NCBI RefSeq assembly: GCF_022788715.1
Contig: NZ_CP085167.1
Location: forward strand, 2,431,001 to 2,495,000
Origin: Sulfitobacter sp. DSM 110093
GTDB taxonomy: Bacteria > Pseudomonadota > Alphaproteobacteria > Rhodobacterales > Rhodobacteraceae
Reading direction: 5' to 3'
DNA: 64,000 bases
Position 1 is the first letter of the stretch. Every line of letters begins with the position of its first letter. Below the pieces are notes generated by a model. That model was not told where the DNA came from, searched no databases, and worked only from the letters and a program-made list of their open reading frames with translations. Below are positions 18,898-28,840 of this stretch, one piece after another. A program made the translations under genes and the position numbers.

Positions 18898-19289
18898 GCA
18901 TTGAGCTGACCGTTCTGGCCTTGGCGGCCCTGCTGCAAGGGCTGCAATTCGTTCTCTACGCCGTACCCGCCAACCGCGAGATAGGCCCCGGCTACACCAT
19001 GTCGGCCCGTGACCGCGAGCCGAGCCGCAAGCTTTCAGACCGCACTGCCCGGCTGGGCCGCGCATTGGACAACCATTTCGAGGGGCTGATCCTTTTCGGC
19101 ATTGCCGTGGGCGTTGTGCAGATGTCAGCGCAGAACACCGCCTTTACTGCCGCCTGCGCTTGGGTCTATCTGATCGCGCGCGTGCTCTACGTTCCCGCCT
19201 ATGCCATGGGCCTGCGCCCGCATCGGTCCATTATCTGGGTTGTGGGCTTTGCCGCGACCATGCTGATGCTGCTGGCGGCCCTCATTTAA
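18894..19289 (+). CDS. MAPEG-family membrane protein (copy 2)
   Basis: A 131-residue four-span membrane protein. It shares GY(L/T)MS(S/A)RD, TARLGRA(V/L)DN and [14 protein letters not shown] with the protein at 18239, so the two derive from a duplication. The start overlaps the previous stop by 4 bases. Function unknown. Confidence 0.85.
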   Translation: MSIELTVLALAALLQGLQFVLYAVPANREIGPGYTMSARDREPSRKLSDRTARLGRALDNHFEGLILFGIAVGVVQMSAQNTAFTAACAWVYLIARVLYVPAYAMGLRPHRSIIWVVGFAATMLMLLAALI

Positions 19290-19383
19290 CCCTATCCCCC
19301 AACACCCGCAGGCAGCGGCGCTTGCACCTGAACCCCGCGCCTCCTACCTTGCCTGTAACACCCGACTGCTAAGGAGACCCCCC

Positions 19384-20772
19384 ATGTCGAGCTATGATGT
19401 CATCGTGATCGGCTCCGGCCCCGGCGGCTATGTCGCCGCCATCCGTTGTGCGCAACTGGGCCTGAAAACGGCCTGTGTAGAGGGCCGCGAAACCCTTGGC
19501 GGCACCTGCCTCAACGTAGGCTGCATCCCCTCCAAGGCGCTGCTGCATGCCACGCATATGCTGCATGAGGCCGAGCATAATTTTGATGAGATGGGCCTTA
19601 AAGGCAAAGCACCTTCCGTCGATTGGAAGCAGATGCTGACCTACAAAGACAAGACAATCGAGACCAACACCAAGGGCATCGAATTCCTGTTCAAAAAGAA
19701 CAAGATCGACTGGCTCAAGGGTTGGGGATCGGTGCCCGAGGCGGGGAAGGTCAAGGTCGGTGATGAGGTCCATGAGGCCAAGAACATCATCATCGCTTCC
19801 GGCTCCGAGGCGGCCTCCCTGCCCGGCGTCGAAGTCGACGAGAAAACCGTTGTGACCTCCACCGGCGCGCTGGAACTGGGCAAAATCCCCAAGAAGATGG
19901 TCGTGATCGGCGCGGGCGTGATCGGGCTGGAATTGGGCAGCGTTTACGCGCGTCTGGGGACCGAGATTACCGTCGTTGAATTCCTTGATGCGATCACTCC
20001 GGGCATGGACCCCGAGGTGCAAAAGACTTTCCAGCGGATGTTGAAAAAACAAGGCATCAACTTCGTCATGGGCGCCGCCGTGCAAAAGACCGAAGTCGCC
20101 AAGGGCAAAGCCAAGGTCAGCTACAAGCTGCGCAAGGACGACAGCGAACATGAGATCGAGGCCGACACCGTGCTCGTCGCCACGGGCCGCAAGCCCGTTA
20201 TCAAAGGCATGGGGCTGGACGATCTCGGCATCAAGATGACCGAGCGTGGTCAGATCGCCGTGAACGAGCATTGGGAAACGTCTGTCAAAGGCGTGTACGC
20301 CATCGGTGACGTGGTCGAAGGCCCGATGCTGGCCCACAAGGCCGAGGACGAGGGCATGGCCGCCGCCGAGGTGATCGCGGGCAAACATGGCCACGTGAAC
20401 TACGGCGTGATCCCCGGCGTGATCTACACCCATCCGGAGGTCGCCAGCGTCGGCGAAACCGAGGCAACGCTCAAGGAAGCGGGCCGGGCCTATAAGGTCG
20501 GCAAGTTCTCCTTTATGGGCAACGCGCGGGCCAAGGCGGTCTTTGCCGGTGACGGTTTCGTCAAGCTGATCGCGGACAAGGAAACCGACCGCATCCTCGG
20601 CTGCCACATCATCGGCCCCGGCGCGGGCGATCTGATCCACGAGGTCTGCGTGGCAATGGAATTCGGCGCCTCGGCGCAGGATTTGGCGATGACCTGCCAC
20701 GCACACCCGACCTATTCCGAAGCCGTGCGCGAAGCCGCACTGGCCTGCGGCGATGGCGCGATCCACATGTAA
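19384..20772 (+). CDS. lpdA: Dihydrolipoyl dehydrogenase (E3)
   Basis: A 462-residue flavoprotein that reoxidises the lipoyl groups of 2-oxoglutarate dehydrogenase and perhaps other complexes. FAD motif GSGPGG near residue 12; redox disulfide GGTCLNVGC near residue 40; NAD motif [12 protein letters not shown] near 175; C-terminal [13 protein letters not shown] with the His-Glu pair. AAGGAG precedes the ATG. It lies at the end of the odh cluster and is followed by a good terminator, so this copy probably serves the odh complex. Confidence 0.97.
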   Translation: MSSYDVIVIGSGPGGYVAAIRCAQLGLKTACVEGRETLGGTCLNVGCIPSKALLHATHMLHEAEHNFDEMGLKGKAPSVDWKQMLTYKDKTIETNTKGIEFLFKKNKIDWLKGWGSVPEAGKVKVGDEVHEAKNIIIASGSEAASLPGVEVDEKTVVTSTGALELGKIPKKMVVIGAGVIGLELGSVYARLGTEITVVEFLDAITPGMDPEVQKTFQRMLKKQGINFVMGAAVQKTEVAKGKAKVSYKLRKDDSEHEIEADTVLVATGRKPVIKGMGLDDLGIKMTERGQIAVNEHWETSVKGVYAIGDVVEGPMLAHKAEDEGMAAAEVIAGKHGHVNYGVIPGVIYTHPEVASVGETEATLKEAGRAYKVGKFSFMGNARAKAVFAGDGFVKLIADKETDRILGCHIIGPGAGDLIHEVCVAMEFGASAQDLAMTCHAHPTYSEAVREAALACGDGAIHM

Positions 20773-20779
20773 AACAACG

Positions 20780-20806
20780 GGGGCGGGCCATGGGTCCGCC
20801 CCTTTT
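20780..20806 (+). terminator. Rho-independent terminator after lpdA
   Basis: A 10-bp stem (GGGGCGGGCC-atg-GGTCCGCCCC, one G-U pair) followed by TTTT, 8 bases after the lpdA stop. It closes the suc/odh block. Confidence 0.88.
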
Positions 20807-21099
20807 CGTTGCGCAGGGCGCGCACGATGGGGCAACTGGCTGTTTATGGCCCTGCCCTACAACTCTCCCCGTCGCGACAGTTACGGAAGATAAGGCCCCT
20901 CGGGGTCATGCTCCTACGTAGAGTACATGCAGGGTAACGCCTGTCTTTTCCACCTCCCCACGGCGGCGCCGCCACTTTAAACGGCTTCCCAGTATAAAAT
21001 AACGATAGCCCGCGAAGCATTGGCTTTGGCGGTGGTTCTACCTGTGCTGGTAGATAACAAAGGGCAGCGGCTTAGAAGGCGCAGATTAGGCAGAAAGCA
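20807..21099. other. Intergenic region between lpdA and plsC
   Basis: About 290 bases between two converging genes. It holds an AT-richer stretch (AGTATAAAATAACG at about 20991-21004) that could be a promoter -10, and a small perfect hairpin TCTACC-tgtgct-GGTAGA at 21037-21054. There is no convincing open frame and no tRNA cloverleaf. A small RNA is possible but unsupported. Confidence 0.5.
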
Positions 21100-21837
21100 T
21101 TAAGCCGTGACCGCAGGCCGCCACCCAGCTTCATGCAGCAAGGCGTTAGAGCGGCTTTCAACTTCTTCCTCCAACCGCGCCATAAAGCTGCGCTTATCCA
21201 GCCCCGGCTCAATCGGTTCAAGAAATTCGACCACAGCCAAACCCGGTTTGCGGTACAGCCCCCGGCGTGGCCAGAAGTGGCCCGCGTTGGTCGCCACCGG
21301 CACACAGACTTGCCCCATCTGGTCATAAAGCACTGCCGTACCAACCTTGTAAGGTGCGCTGAGGCCCGGTGCCACGCGGGTGCCTTGGGAATAGATCACC
21401 AACTGCCCCGGCTCGACCCGACCGGCGTTCACGTCGGCCATCATCTTGGTAATCGCCTGCCCGCGCTTGCCACGGTTGACGGCTATCATGCCCATTCGTT
21501 TGGCATATTGGCCAATCACCGGGGTCCAAAGCACTTCGCGTTTCATAATGAACTTCGCACGCGGCAGAGCGTGAAAGATCATCAGGATGTCCAGAAACGA
21601 TTGGTGTTTCGCAGCCACCAGAACCTCACCATCCGGCACCGTGCCACGCACCTCGCAGCGCAGGCCGATCAGCCAGCGGGCCGACCACATGGCCCAAGCG
21701 GCATAGGTCTTGCAGGCCCGATAGGCCCCGCGTTTCGAGAACATCGCCCAAGGCGCGAAGGCCAACCCGAGCACCGGCATCGCCACGGTCACCTGCACGA
21801 TATAGAGGATCGACCGGACCCATTGCAGCAGCTTCAT
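21100..21837 (-). CDS. plsC: 1-acyl-sn-glycerol-3-phosphate acyltransferase
   Basis: A 245-residue membrane-associated acyltransferase making phosphatidic acid from lysophosphatidic acid. An N-terminal hydrophobic segment lies at about 8-30. The catalytic HX4D motif is KHQSFLD (His78, Asp83), and NRGKRG follows near 120. The third motif reads SQGTR rather than the more usual EGTR. The start overlaps the ftsX stop (ATGA), so it is the third gene of the ftsE-ftsX operon. Family is certain; the exact acyl donor is unknown. Confidence 0.88.
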   Translation of the reverse strand: MKLLQWVRSILYIVQVTVAMPVLGLAFAPWAMFSKRGAYRACKTYAAWAMWSARWLIGLRCEVRGTVPDGEVLVAAKHQSFLDILMIFHALPRAKFIMKREVLWTPVIGQYAKRMGMIAVNRGKRGQAITKMMADVNAGRVEPGQLVIYSQGTRVAPGLSAPYKVGTAVLYDQMGQVCVPVATNAGHFWPRRGLYRKPGLAVVEFLEPIEPGLDKRSFMARLEEEVESRSNALLHEAGWRPAVTA

Positions 21838-22742
21838 GTCAGTTCCCTCAATGTACGCCGCGCGGCTGCCCCGGTTGCGGCAAAGGCCACCGCCCCGACC
21901 AAGATCGGCACCATAAGCGGCACCACCCAATGCCAACCGCGAAAGCCCAAGCCGGTCAGGAAACCGCCCGCTTCGCCTGCATCAGGCAACAAGACGACAG
22001 CCAGCATGCCCAGTACCGTGCCCGCCGCCGCACCCAAAAGCGCGCGCAGGGTGAAACGGCGGATGAAGGCCCGCGCGATATAGTCATCGGTCGCCCCCAC
22101 CAGCCGCAGCACCGCGATCACCTGCGCATTGGCGGCCAATGCCGCCTGCGCGGCCAGCGTCACCATGGCCGCCACCGCAGCCCCGATTAGCAGGGTCGAG
22201 ATCCAGCCCAAGAGGCGCAGGCGGCTGGCGGCGGCAACCAAGGGCGCGCGCCAGCGGCTGTGGTCATCCAGCACGGCTCCGGGCACTTCGGCAGACAGGC
22301 GCAGGCGCAGACCCACCGGGTCTAACCCTTCACCTTCCTCAACCACTTCGATCAAACGCGGCACCGGCAGGCTCTCCATCGCCAGTTCCGGGCCGAACCA
22401 CGGGGCAAGCAGCTCTTCCTGCTCCGCATCCGTCAGCGCGCGGGCCGAGGCGACGCCCTTGGTCGTCTGCAACACTTTTAACGCGGCCTCAGTCTGGGCG
22501 GCGCGTTGATCCAGCGGTGCCACGATGCGCACCGTCGCCGACTGCGCCAACTCCTGCCCCCAGACCTGCGCCAAGCGGCCAGAAGCGAGCGAGAGCGCCA
22601 AAGCAAAGACCGCCAAAAACGCCATTGCGCCCGCCGCAAACAAGGTCAGCTGCGCCGTGAACCCCGAGGGCGGCACCACGCGGTCTGCCTGCCTGTCTCC
22701 TTTGAAAATCGCGCGCAGGGCGCCGATGTCGAACCGCTTCAC
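21834..22742 (-). CDS. ftsX: Cell division protein FtsX
   Basis: A 302-residue permease-like protein with a hydrophobic span near residue 35, a periplasmic domain of about 120 residues, then three C-terminal spans (FtsX fold). With FtsE it forms the complex that controls septal peptidoglycan hydrolases. It overlaps ftsE by 4 bases upstream and plsC by 4 bases downstream. Confidence 0.92.
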   Translation of the reverse strand: MKRFDIGALRAIFKGDRQADRVVPPSGFTAQLTLFAAGAMAFLAVFALALSLASGRLAQVWGQELAQSATVRIVAPLDQRAAQTEAALKVLQTTKGVASARALTDAEQEELLAPWFGPELAMESLPVPRLIEVVEEGEGLDPVGLRLRLSAEVPGAVLDDHSRWRAPLVAAASRLRLLGWISTLLIGAAVAAMVTLAAQAALAANAQVIAVLRLVGATDDYIARAFIRRFTLRALLGAAAGTVLGMLAVVLLPDAGEAGGFLTGLGFRGWHWVVPLMVPILVGAVAFAATGAAARRTLRELT

Positions 22743-23416
22743 AAATCCGCCCCCGCCAGTTGAATGCGCCGATTGGCGATCCGCAACACCCGGGCTTGCA
22801 CATGCGCTTTGGTGGCGCGGATCAGGCCCAGATCATGGGTGGCGATCAACACGGTCTTGCCCATGCGGTTCAACTCGATCAACAGGCGAAGCAACCGCTG
22901 CGACATCTCCCAATCGATGTTCCCCGTCGGCTCATCCGCCAAGATCACATCCGGCGACATAATCACCGCGCGCGCCAAGGCGGCGCGCTGCCGCTCCCCG
23001 CCCGACAGCTCAGGCGGCAGGGCGTCGGCGCGGTTGGTGAGCCCGACCCAAGACATCAGTTCTTCCAGATCGGTGCCCTCTGTCTCGGCATGGCGGCCAG
23101 AGACATTTAGCGGCAGGGCGATATTCTCGGTCAACGGCAGGTGGTCGAGGAATTTCACGTCTTGATGCACCACGCCAACCCGGCGGCGCATCAGCGCGAT
23201 GTCATCTCGGCCCAGCCCGCGCACATCGGTCCCGAAAATTCGCAGATGCCCGGCGGTGGGCAGCAAGGCCCCGTAGCAGAGCTTCATCAAGGTAGTCTTG
23301 CCCGCGCCCGAGGGGCCGGTGAGGAAATGAAACGATCCGGGGGCGAGTTTCAGCGTGATGTCGGACAGCAATTCGCCCCCGCCATAGCTGTAGGCCACAT
23401 TTTCGAGCTCTATCAC
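22739..23416 (-). CDS. ftsE: Cell division ATP-binding protein FtsE
   Basis: A 225-residue ABC ATPase. Walker A is GPSGAGKTTL near residue 35, the signature is LSGGERQR, and Walker B is VILADEPTGN, the characteristic FtsE form. It energises FtsX at the division site. First gene of the ftsE-ftsX-plsC operon, divergent from the zinc-ribbon gene at 23579. Confidence 0.95.
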   Translation of the reverse strand: MIELENVAYSYGGGELLSDITLKLAPGSFHFLTGPSGAGKTTLMKLCYGALLPTAGHLRIFGTDVRGLGRDDIALMRRRVGVVHQDVKFLDHLPLTENIALPLNVSGRHAETEGTDLEELMSWVGLTNRADALPPELSGGERQRAALARAVIMSPDVILADEPTGNIDWEMSQRLLRLLIELNRMGKTVLIATHDLGLIRATKAHVQARVLRIANRRIQLAGADL

Positions 23417-23578
23417 GCAACCACCTTAAAACACTTCGACCTGTTGTGCCTCAGCACCGGAAAGGATTCAATCACTCAGAACCCCAGCACCCTGTCCAGA
23501 TATCACTTTTCCTACGTTATTCTAGGACATATGCTGTCCGTTACGATCCGAGAGCACCGAACGAACCCAGGAATGACC

Positions 23579-24637
23579 ATGCGGCTGATCTGCCCCAACT
23601 GCGACGCGCAATACGAAGTCCCCGATGAGGTGATGCCGTTGGCAGGGCGTGACGTGCAATGTTCCAACTGCGGGCAGACGTGGTTTCAGCACCATCCCGA
23701 CAACGCGCCGGAAGAAAATGACGCCGATTTCGGTGATCCAGATCTTGATGACGTGATGCATATGAAGCAAAGCGCGGCAGACGTAGATGACACGGACCGA
23801 GAGGCAGAGACGGCTGAGACCGCGCCGGATCTCCAGCCTTTTGGCGCTGAGGATTACCAGAACGACGGTTTCGATGAAGATGACTTCGAAGACGACAGTT
23901 TTGAAGAAGACAACTTTGAAGACCGCGATGATTTCAATCCGGTAACGCCAGAGGAGCGTCCCGCGTCCGTTGCCGCTGCTGCTGCCACCGCCGCACCTGT
24001 CCGACGCCCACTTGATCCCGCCATCGCCGAAATCCTCAGGCAGGAAGCCGCGGCAGAGCAGGAAGCCCGCCGCAAGCGTCAGTCAGACCCGCTGGAAAGC
24101 CAACCAGACCTTGGCTTGGATGATGCGCCCCGCGCAGAACCCAAGAAAGAGCCCTATCCCGACACCGGCGAAGACGATCATATGCCCGAGGATGAGGACG
24201 CCCGCCGCGCCCATGAGGCCCGTCTGCGCATGGCCAAAATGCGTGGAGAGCCTGTTCCCGAAAGCGAGACCGACGCCTATGGCAGCGCCTCGCGCCGGGA
24301 TCTGCTGCCCGATATCGAAGAGATCAATTCAACCCTGCGCCATGACCGGACGCAGGGTCAGCAGGCCGGGCCAACGCCCACTGCCGCGCTCGACAGCCCT
24401 GATAAGCCGCGCAAATCGGGCGGGTTCATGCGGGGCTTTACCATTATGATCGTCTTGGCGGCCATTTTGGCGGCAGTCTATGTCTATGCGCCGCAGATCG
24501 CGCAATCTTTGCCGCAGGCCGATCCTTACCTGTCGTCCTATGTCGCATGGATGGACGATGCGCGAATTTGGCTCGATGGGCAGTTGCAGGACCTGCTGGT
24601 CTGGCTTGACACCGTGGCGACCCAATCGCAGGGCTGA
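23579..24637 (+). CDS. Zinc-ribbon protein with acidic linker and one membrane span
   Basis: A 352-residue protein. The N-terminus MRLICPNCDAQYEVPDEVMP ... CSNCGQTW is the MJ0042-type zinc ribbon (two CxxC pairs). A long Asp/Glu-rich region follows, including DDFEDDSFEEDNFED repeats at about 100-120, then a basic stretch and one membrane span near residue 285-305. The start was set at 23579 because AGGA lies 6 bases upstream. Such proteins are widespread in alphaproteobacteria and lie next to ftsEX here; a regulatory or division-linked role is possible but unproven. Confidence 0.8.
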   Translation: MRLICPNCDAQYEVPDEVMPLAGRDVQCSNCGQTWFQHHPDNAPEENDADFGDPDLDDVMHMKQSAADVDDTDREAETAETAPDLQPFGAEDYQNDGFDEDDFEDDSFEEDNFEDRDDFNPVTPEERPASVAAAAATAAPVRRPLDPAIAEILRQEAAAEQEARRKRQSDPLESQPDLGLDDAPRAEPKKEPYPDTGEDDHMPEDEDARRAHEARLRMAKMRGEPVPESETDAYGSASRRDLLPDIEEINSTLRHDRTQGQQAGPTPTAALDSPDKPRKSGGFMRGFTIMIVLAAILAAVYVYAPQIAQSLPQADPYLSSYVAWMDDARIWLDGQLQDLLVWLDTVATQSQG

Positions 24638-24643
24638 CCCCGC

Positions 24644-27193
24644 TTAAAACCGATCCAACAGTCTGTTGAGGTAATCACGCTCGACCTCAGGCCGCTCCGC
24701 CTCGCCCGAGCGGCGGCGGATTTCGTCAAGCAGACGCCGTGCGCGGCCCTGATCGTCCGGCCCCTGTGCCAGCGGCGCGTCTGAGCTATTCGCCCCATTG
24801 CCCCCCTGCTCGCGCCCCAGCGGATCGCGCGCCTCGGCCCGGCGGTCGCCATCGGCGGTGCCTTGACCGGGCTGGCCCTCACCCTGTTCTTGCTCCATCG
24901 CATCGCCAAGCGACCGCATCCCTTCGCGCAGCGTTTCCATGGCCTGTGCTTGGTTGTCGATGGCCTCGGCCAACTCATCGCGGCGCAGGGCCTCTCCGGC
25001 GCGGTCCATCGCCTCTCCGGCGCGGTCCAGCGCGTCCCGCGCGGCATCCCCTTCGCGCGTGCCTTGCCCCGGCAGACGGCCTTCTTGACGGCGCAGCTCG
25101 TCGCGCAGCGCTTGCTGACGCCCAGCCAGCCCTTCTTCGGCTCCGTCTTCGCCGGATTGGCCGCCCTGCCCCTGCTGGCCCTCATGGCTCTGACCGCGGC
25201 CCTGCCCGCCATTGCGGCCTTCGTTGCCTTCATTCTCGCCCGCCCCGGTGCCGGGGTTGAACTGCTCTTGCAGGTCGCGGAAGGCCTGATCGCTCAGCCC
25301 CTGCTGCTCGCGCAGGGTTTCCGAGAGCCCCTCCATCGCCTGCTCACCCGGTGAATTGCCGCCCTCGCCGGGCTGGCCTTGGGTGACGCGCATGTTCTCC
25401 ATCATTTCTTGCAACTGACGCAGCGCCTCTGCGGCCTCGGCCATGCGCCCTTGCTGCATCAACTCCTGAATGCGGTCCATCATGCGTTGCAGATCGTCTT
25501 GGGTCATCTGCATGGACTCGCCTTGGGGCTGCTGGCCTTCGCCATCGCCCTCCTGCGCCTGTTGGCGCTGGAGTTGCTCCAGATACTCTTCGGTGGCGCG
25601 GCGGAGCTCTTCCATCAGCTCGGTAATCTCTGCCGATGAGGCGCCGTTCTTCATCGCCTCATTCAGCCGATCCTGCGCCCGGCGCATCCGCGCCAGCGCA
25701 TCGGCCAACACGCCTTCCTCCAGCTCGATCGCCAACGCCCAGAGGTCTTCGGCCATCTCGGTCTGAACCTCTTCGTCCAGCCCATAACGTGCCCGGATTT
25801 CCAGACGGCGGGTCATTTGCTTGAGGCGCAGAACCGTCACATCCGAGCGCAGGTCCTCCCCCGGCGCATAGGTCACGGCCCGCAGCACCTGTGCGATGCG
25901 CGGCGCATTGGAGCGCGACCACAAAAGATCGCGGCGCATCTCGATGACTGCTGCCGCCGCGGGATCGAAAAAGCGCCGCCCCGGTAGGGTCAACTGGCTC
26001 ACCCCCGTCGCGGCTTGCTGTTCGGCAGCGTCAAGCACGGAAAGCTCTAGAGATACCGGCAGATTGGCCCAAGGGTGCTTCGAGAAATTCTCGATCAAGC
26101 TCTCTTCAAACTCGCGCCGGTCACCGGTGATCGGCATGGGCAACGGCACAACGATCTCGGGCCTTGTGTCAGGGTCGATGGTCAGCCCATAGCGGCGGTC
26201 GACGGAGGCCAGATCAAGGCTGATCCGCGCCTCGCCCGCCTCGACGCCGTAATCATCCCGCGCGGCAAACGGCAGGCTCATCTCGCCCAAGGCCGCTACT
26301 TCGGGCGGGCCTTGCCGCTCGATCTGGGGGGCGGCGTCGGGGAGCATTGTAATCTGCCATGCCCGCGCGCCCGGACCCTCGATGCTGATCTCGCCGCTTT
26401 GGCGCAGGGTGAAATCCTGCGCGGGCTCAGAGGTCGCGCCCCCCTCGCGGCCCGATACGGTTTCTTGTACCGTCAACGCGCCCAACTCGCCGTAAAGCCG
26501 CAGAGTGATCAACGTGCCCGCAGGCAGCGACAGGGCCCCCGCCTCAAGGTCATTCAAATAAAGCGTCGGCTTGCCCGTATGGCGCGGCGGTTCGGCCCAC
26601 CCCTCCCAAACCGGGCCAGAGGCCAGCGCGCCGCCCGCCCCGCCGGGGGTCAGTTGCGTGACTTCACCCAACCGCCACACTGAACCAAAGACCAATGCAA
26701 CGACGAAGGCCAGCAGCGCCACATAGCGCAGCGCATAGGGATCGGCCTGCGCGACCCGCAGATCACCCTTGACCGGCTGCGCCTGCGCGGCCCGCGCGGC
26801 CATACGTTTCTGATGGGCCTGCCAGACCGCCGCCGAAGCCGCATCGCCCGCGCCAATCGCCTGATCGTCCAAAAGTGCCCGAATGGGCCGTCCCGGCAGG
26901 CTGGCATCCAGTCGCCCCAAGGCCTCGGCCTGTGACGGAATCCGAAAGCGCCGCAGCGCGAAAACCAATGTGCCGAGGAACCCAAGGCCCACAGCGGCCA
27001 GCACACCCCAAAGCAGATCACCGCCCAGACTGTCCTGCACCCCCATCATCAGCAGCGCCAGCACCGCCAGCAGCAGCGTCAACATCGGCCAAAGCGCCTG
27101 CACCAGCGCTTCGGCCCACATCCCCGCCCAAGTCAGCCGCAAGGGCCGCCGCAATGCGCGCAGCCCGTCTGTCTTGTCAGTGGATGTTTCCAT
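24644..27193 (-). CDS. TIGR02302/DUF4175-like large membrane protein
   Basis: An 849-residue protein. The N-terminal 180 residues hold three hydrophobic spans, a middle part (about 200-480) is likely beta-rich and periplasmic, and a C-terminal part (about 520-800) is low-complexity Gln/Met/Gly/Glu-rich with helical segments (QELMQQGRMAEAAEALRQLQ). This layout matches the alphaproteobacterial TIGR02302 family, whose function is unknown. It converges on the zinc-ribbon gene with only 6 bases between them. Confidence 0.82.
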   Translation of the reverse strand: METSTDKTDGLRALRRPLRLTWAGMWAEALVQALWPMLTLLLAVLALLMMGVQDSLGGDLLWGVLAAVGLGFLGTLVFALRRFRIPSQAEALGRLDASLPGRPIRALLDDQAIGAGDAASAAVWQAHQKRMAARAAQAQPVKGDLRVAQADPYALRYVALLAFVVALVFGSVWRLGEVTQLTPGGAGGALASGPVWEGWAEPPRHTGKPTLYLNDLEAGALSLPAGTLITLRLYGELGALTVQETVSGREGGATSEPAQDFTLRQSGEISIEGPGARAWQITMLPDAAPQIERQGPPEVAALGEMSLPFAARDDYGVEAGEARISLDLASVDRRYGLTIDPDTRPEIVVPLPMPITGDRREFEESLIENFSKHPWANLPVSLELSVLDAAEQQAATGVSQLTLPGRRFFDPAAAAVIEMRRDLLWSRSNAPRIAQVLRAVTYAPGEDLRSDVTVLRLKQMTRRLEIRARYGLDEEVQTEMAEDLWALAIELEEGVLADALARMRRAQDRLNEAMKNGASSAEITELMEELRRATEEYLEQLQRQQAQEGDGEGQQPQGESMQMTQDDLQRMMDRIQELMQQGRMAEAAEALRQLQEMMENMRVTQGQPGEGGNSPGEQAMEGLSETLREQQGLSDQAFRDLQEQFNPGTGAGENEGNEGRNGGQGRGQSHEGQQGQGGQSGEDGAEEGLAGRQQALRDELRRQEGRLPGQGTREGDAARDALDRAGEAMDRAGEALRRDELAEAIDNQAQAMETLREGMRSLGDAMEQEQGEGQPGQGTADGDRRAEARDPLGREQGGNGANSSDAPLAQGPDDQGRARRLLDEIRRRSGEAERPEVERDYLNRLLDRF

Positions 27194-27228
27194 GCGTCAC
27201 GCTCCGGTGGCCCGGCGGCGGGATGCCG

Positions 27229-28494
27229 TCAGAGCCATTCAGGGATGGTATCGCGGTTTATCATTTCGTCAAAGCTTGGCCGTGGGCGGATAACCGCGAA
27301 TTGATCGCCGTTAACCAAAACCTCGGGGATCAGGGGGCGCGAATTATACTCGCTGCTCATCACCGCGCCGTAGGCCCCGGCAGAGCGGAAGGCCACCAGA
27401 TCACCGGACCCCAGCACGGGCATCATGCGTTGTTTGGCAAAAGTATCGCCGGATTCGCAAACCGGGCCGACGATATCCACCGGGCGCGGCTCGGCCCCCG
27501 GAGCGGGTTCATTCAGTGGCACGATGTCATGCCAAGCGTCATACATCGCGGGACGGATCAGATCGTTCATCGCGGCATCAAGGATGAGGAAATCGCGGCC
27601 CTCGCCGGATTTCAAATAGATCACTTCGCTGACCAAGACGCCCGCGTTGCCCGCGATCAGACGGCCCGGTTCAATCTCAATCTCGCAATCCAAATGCCCC
27701 AGCGTGCGCTGCACCATGGCGCCGTAATCCGTTGGCAGTGGCGGGGCTGAGTTGGAGCGTTCATAGGGAATGCCCAGACCGCCGCCAAGGTCCAGACGCC
27801 GGATGTTATGACCATCGGCGCGCAGCACTTCGGTCAGTTCCGCCACCTTGCCATAGGCCTGCTCAAAGGGGGCGAGATCGGTGAGCTGGCTGCCGATATG
27901 CACGTCGATGCCGATGATCTCCAACCCCGGCAACTTGGCCGCCATGGCATAAACATCGCGGGCGCGGGCGATGGGGATGCCGAACTTGTTCTCGCTCTTG
28001 CCGGTGGCGATCTTGGCGTGGGTTTTCGCGTCAACGTCCGGATTCACGCGGATGGTGATCGGGGCAACCTTCCCCAATTCACGCGCCACGATATCAAGCA
28101 GGATCATCTCCGGCTCGCTCTCTACGTTGAACTGGCGAATACCGCCCGTCAGGGCCAATTCAATCTCCTCGCGGGTTTTCCCGACGCCGGAAAAGACGAT
28201 CCTGTCCCCCGGCACGCCCGCCGCTTTCGCCCGGCGGTATTCCCCGCCCGAGACCACATCCATCCCCGCGCCCGCCTGCGCCAGCGTGCGCAGAACGGCT
28301 TGGTTGGAATTGGCCTTCATCGCGTAGCAAACCAAGTGATCCATGCCCGAGAGTGCGTCGTCAAAGAGGTGGAAATGGCGCAGCAGCGTCGCGGTGGAAT
28401 AGACATAGACCGGCGTGCCGACGGCGGCAGCGATCTCGGCCAAGCTTACGTCCTCGGCGTGCAACACACCGTCTTTATAGAGAAAATGATCCAT
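27229..28494 (-). CDS. lysA: Diaminopimelate decarboxylase
   Basis: A 421-residue PLP enzyme performing the last step of lysine synthesis (meso-diaminopimelate to lysine). The PLP lysine lies in VCYAMKANSNQAVL near residue 60. HIGSQLTDL, GGGLGIPYE and the C-terminal GPVCESGDTFAKQR are family signatures. Last gene of the argH operon. Confidence 0.97.
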   Translation of the reverse strand: MDHFLYKDGVLHAEDVSLAEIAAAVGTPVYVYSTATLLRHFHLFDDALSGMDHLVCYAMKANSNQAVLRTLAQAGAGMDVVSGGEYRRAKAAGVPGDRIVFSGVGKTREEIELALTGGIRQFNVESEPEMILLDIVARELGKVAPITIRVNPDVDAKTHAKIATGKSENKFGIPIARARDVYAMAAKLPGLEIIGIDVHIGSQLTDLAPFEQAYGKVAELTEVLRADGHNIRRLDLGGGLGIPYERSNSAPPLPTDYGAMVQRTLGHLDCEIEIEPGRLIAGNAGVLVSEVIYLKSGEGRDFLILDAAMNDLIRPAMYDAWHDIVPLNEPAPGAEPRPVDIVGPVCESGDTFAKQRMMPVLGSGDLVAFRSAGAYGAVMSSEYNSRPLIPEVLVNGDQFAVIRPRPSFDEMINRDTIPEWL

Positions 28495-28521
28495 CTGCGC
28501 TTGGCCCCATGTCGTCGCCGC

Positions 28522-28839
28522 TTATCTGATGGGCGCTGTCCGCAGGAAAAGATAGAGCGGCAGGCCACAGCTCACCCCAATACAGAACGTGGCGGGAATG
28601 GCAATCAGGCTGAGGAAATTGCGCCGCACGGCGACCTCGGCGATGATCCAGATGGTCAAAGTCACGGCAGCGATGGTCAGGTCCCAGACCAACCCGCTGG
28701 CGGCGGCATTGGCGTGCCATGCGTCGACCATGGCGCTCAGGCTCCAGCCTTCGGCGTTGAACCATGTGACGAAGTAATACATCGGATGGATCGTGCCCCA
28801 AACCGCAAGGGCAAGGTAGAGCATACGCAGCGGCGACAT
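28522..28839 (-). CDS. DUF2834-like small membrane protein
   Basis: A 105-residue protein with three membrane spans; the N-terminal LYLALAVWGTIHPMYYFVTWFN segment resembles DUF2834. Start at 28839, directly against the preceding lipoprotein stop. It sits between the lipoproteins and lysA. Function unknown. Confidence 0.75.
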   Translation of the reverse strand: MSPLRMLYLALAVWGTIHPMYYFVTWFNAEGWSLSAMVDAWHANAAASGLVWDLTIAAVTLTIWIIAEVAVRRNFLSLIAIPATFCIGVSCGLPLYLFLRTAPIR

Positions 28840-28840
28840 C

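Noticed and set aside
21037..21054. Small hairpin after lpdA as a tRNA or terminator
   Set aside because: Too short for a tRNA, no T-run, no cloverleaf in the surroundings.
25140..25640. Repetitive Gln/Gly/Met-coding stretch as a DNA repeat
   Set aside because: It is the low-complexity C-terminal part of the TIGR02302-like protein, not a nucleotide repeat.
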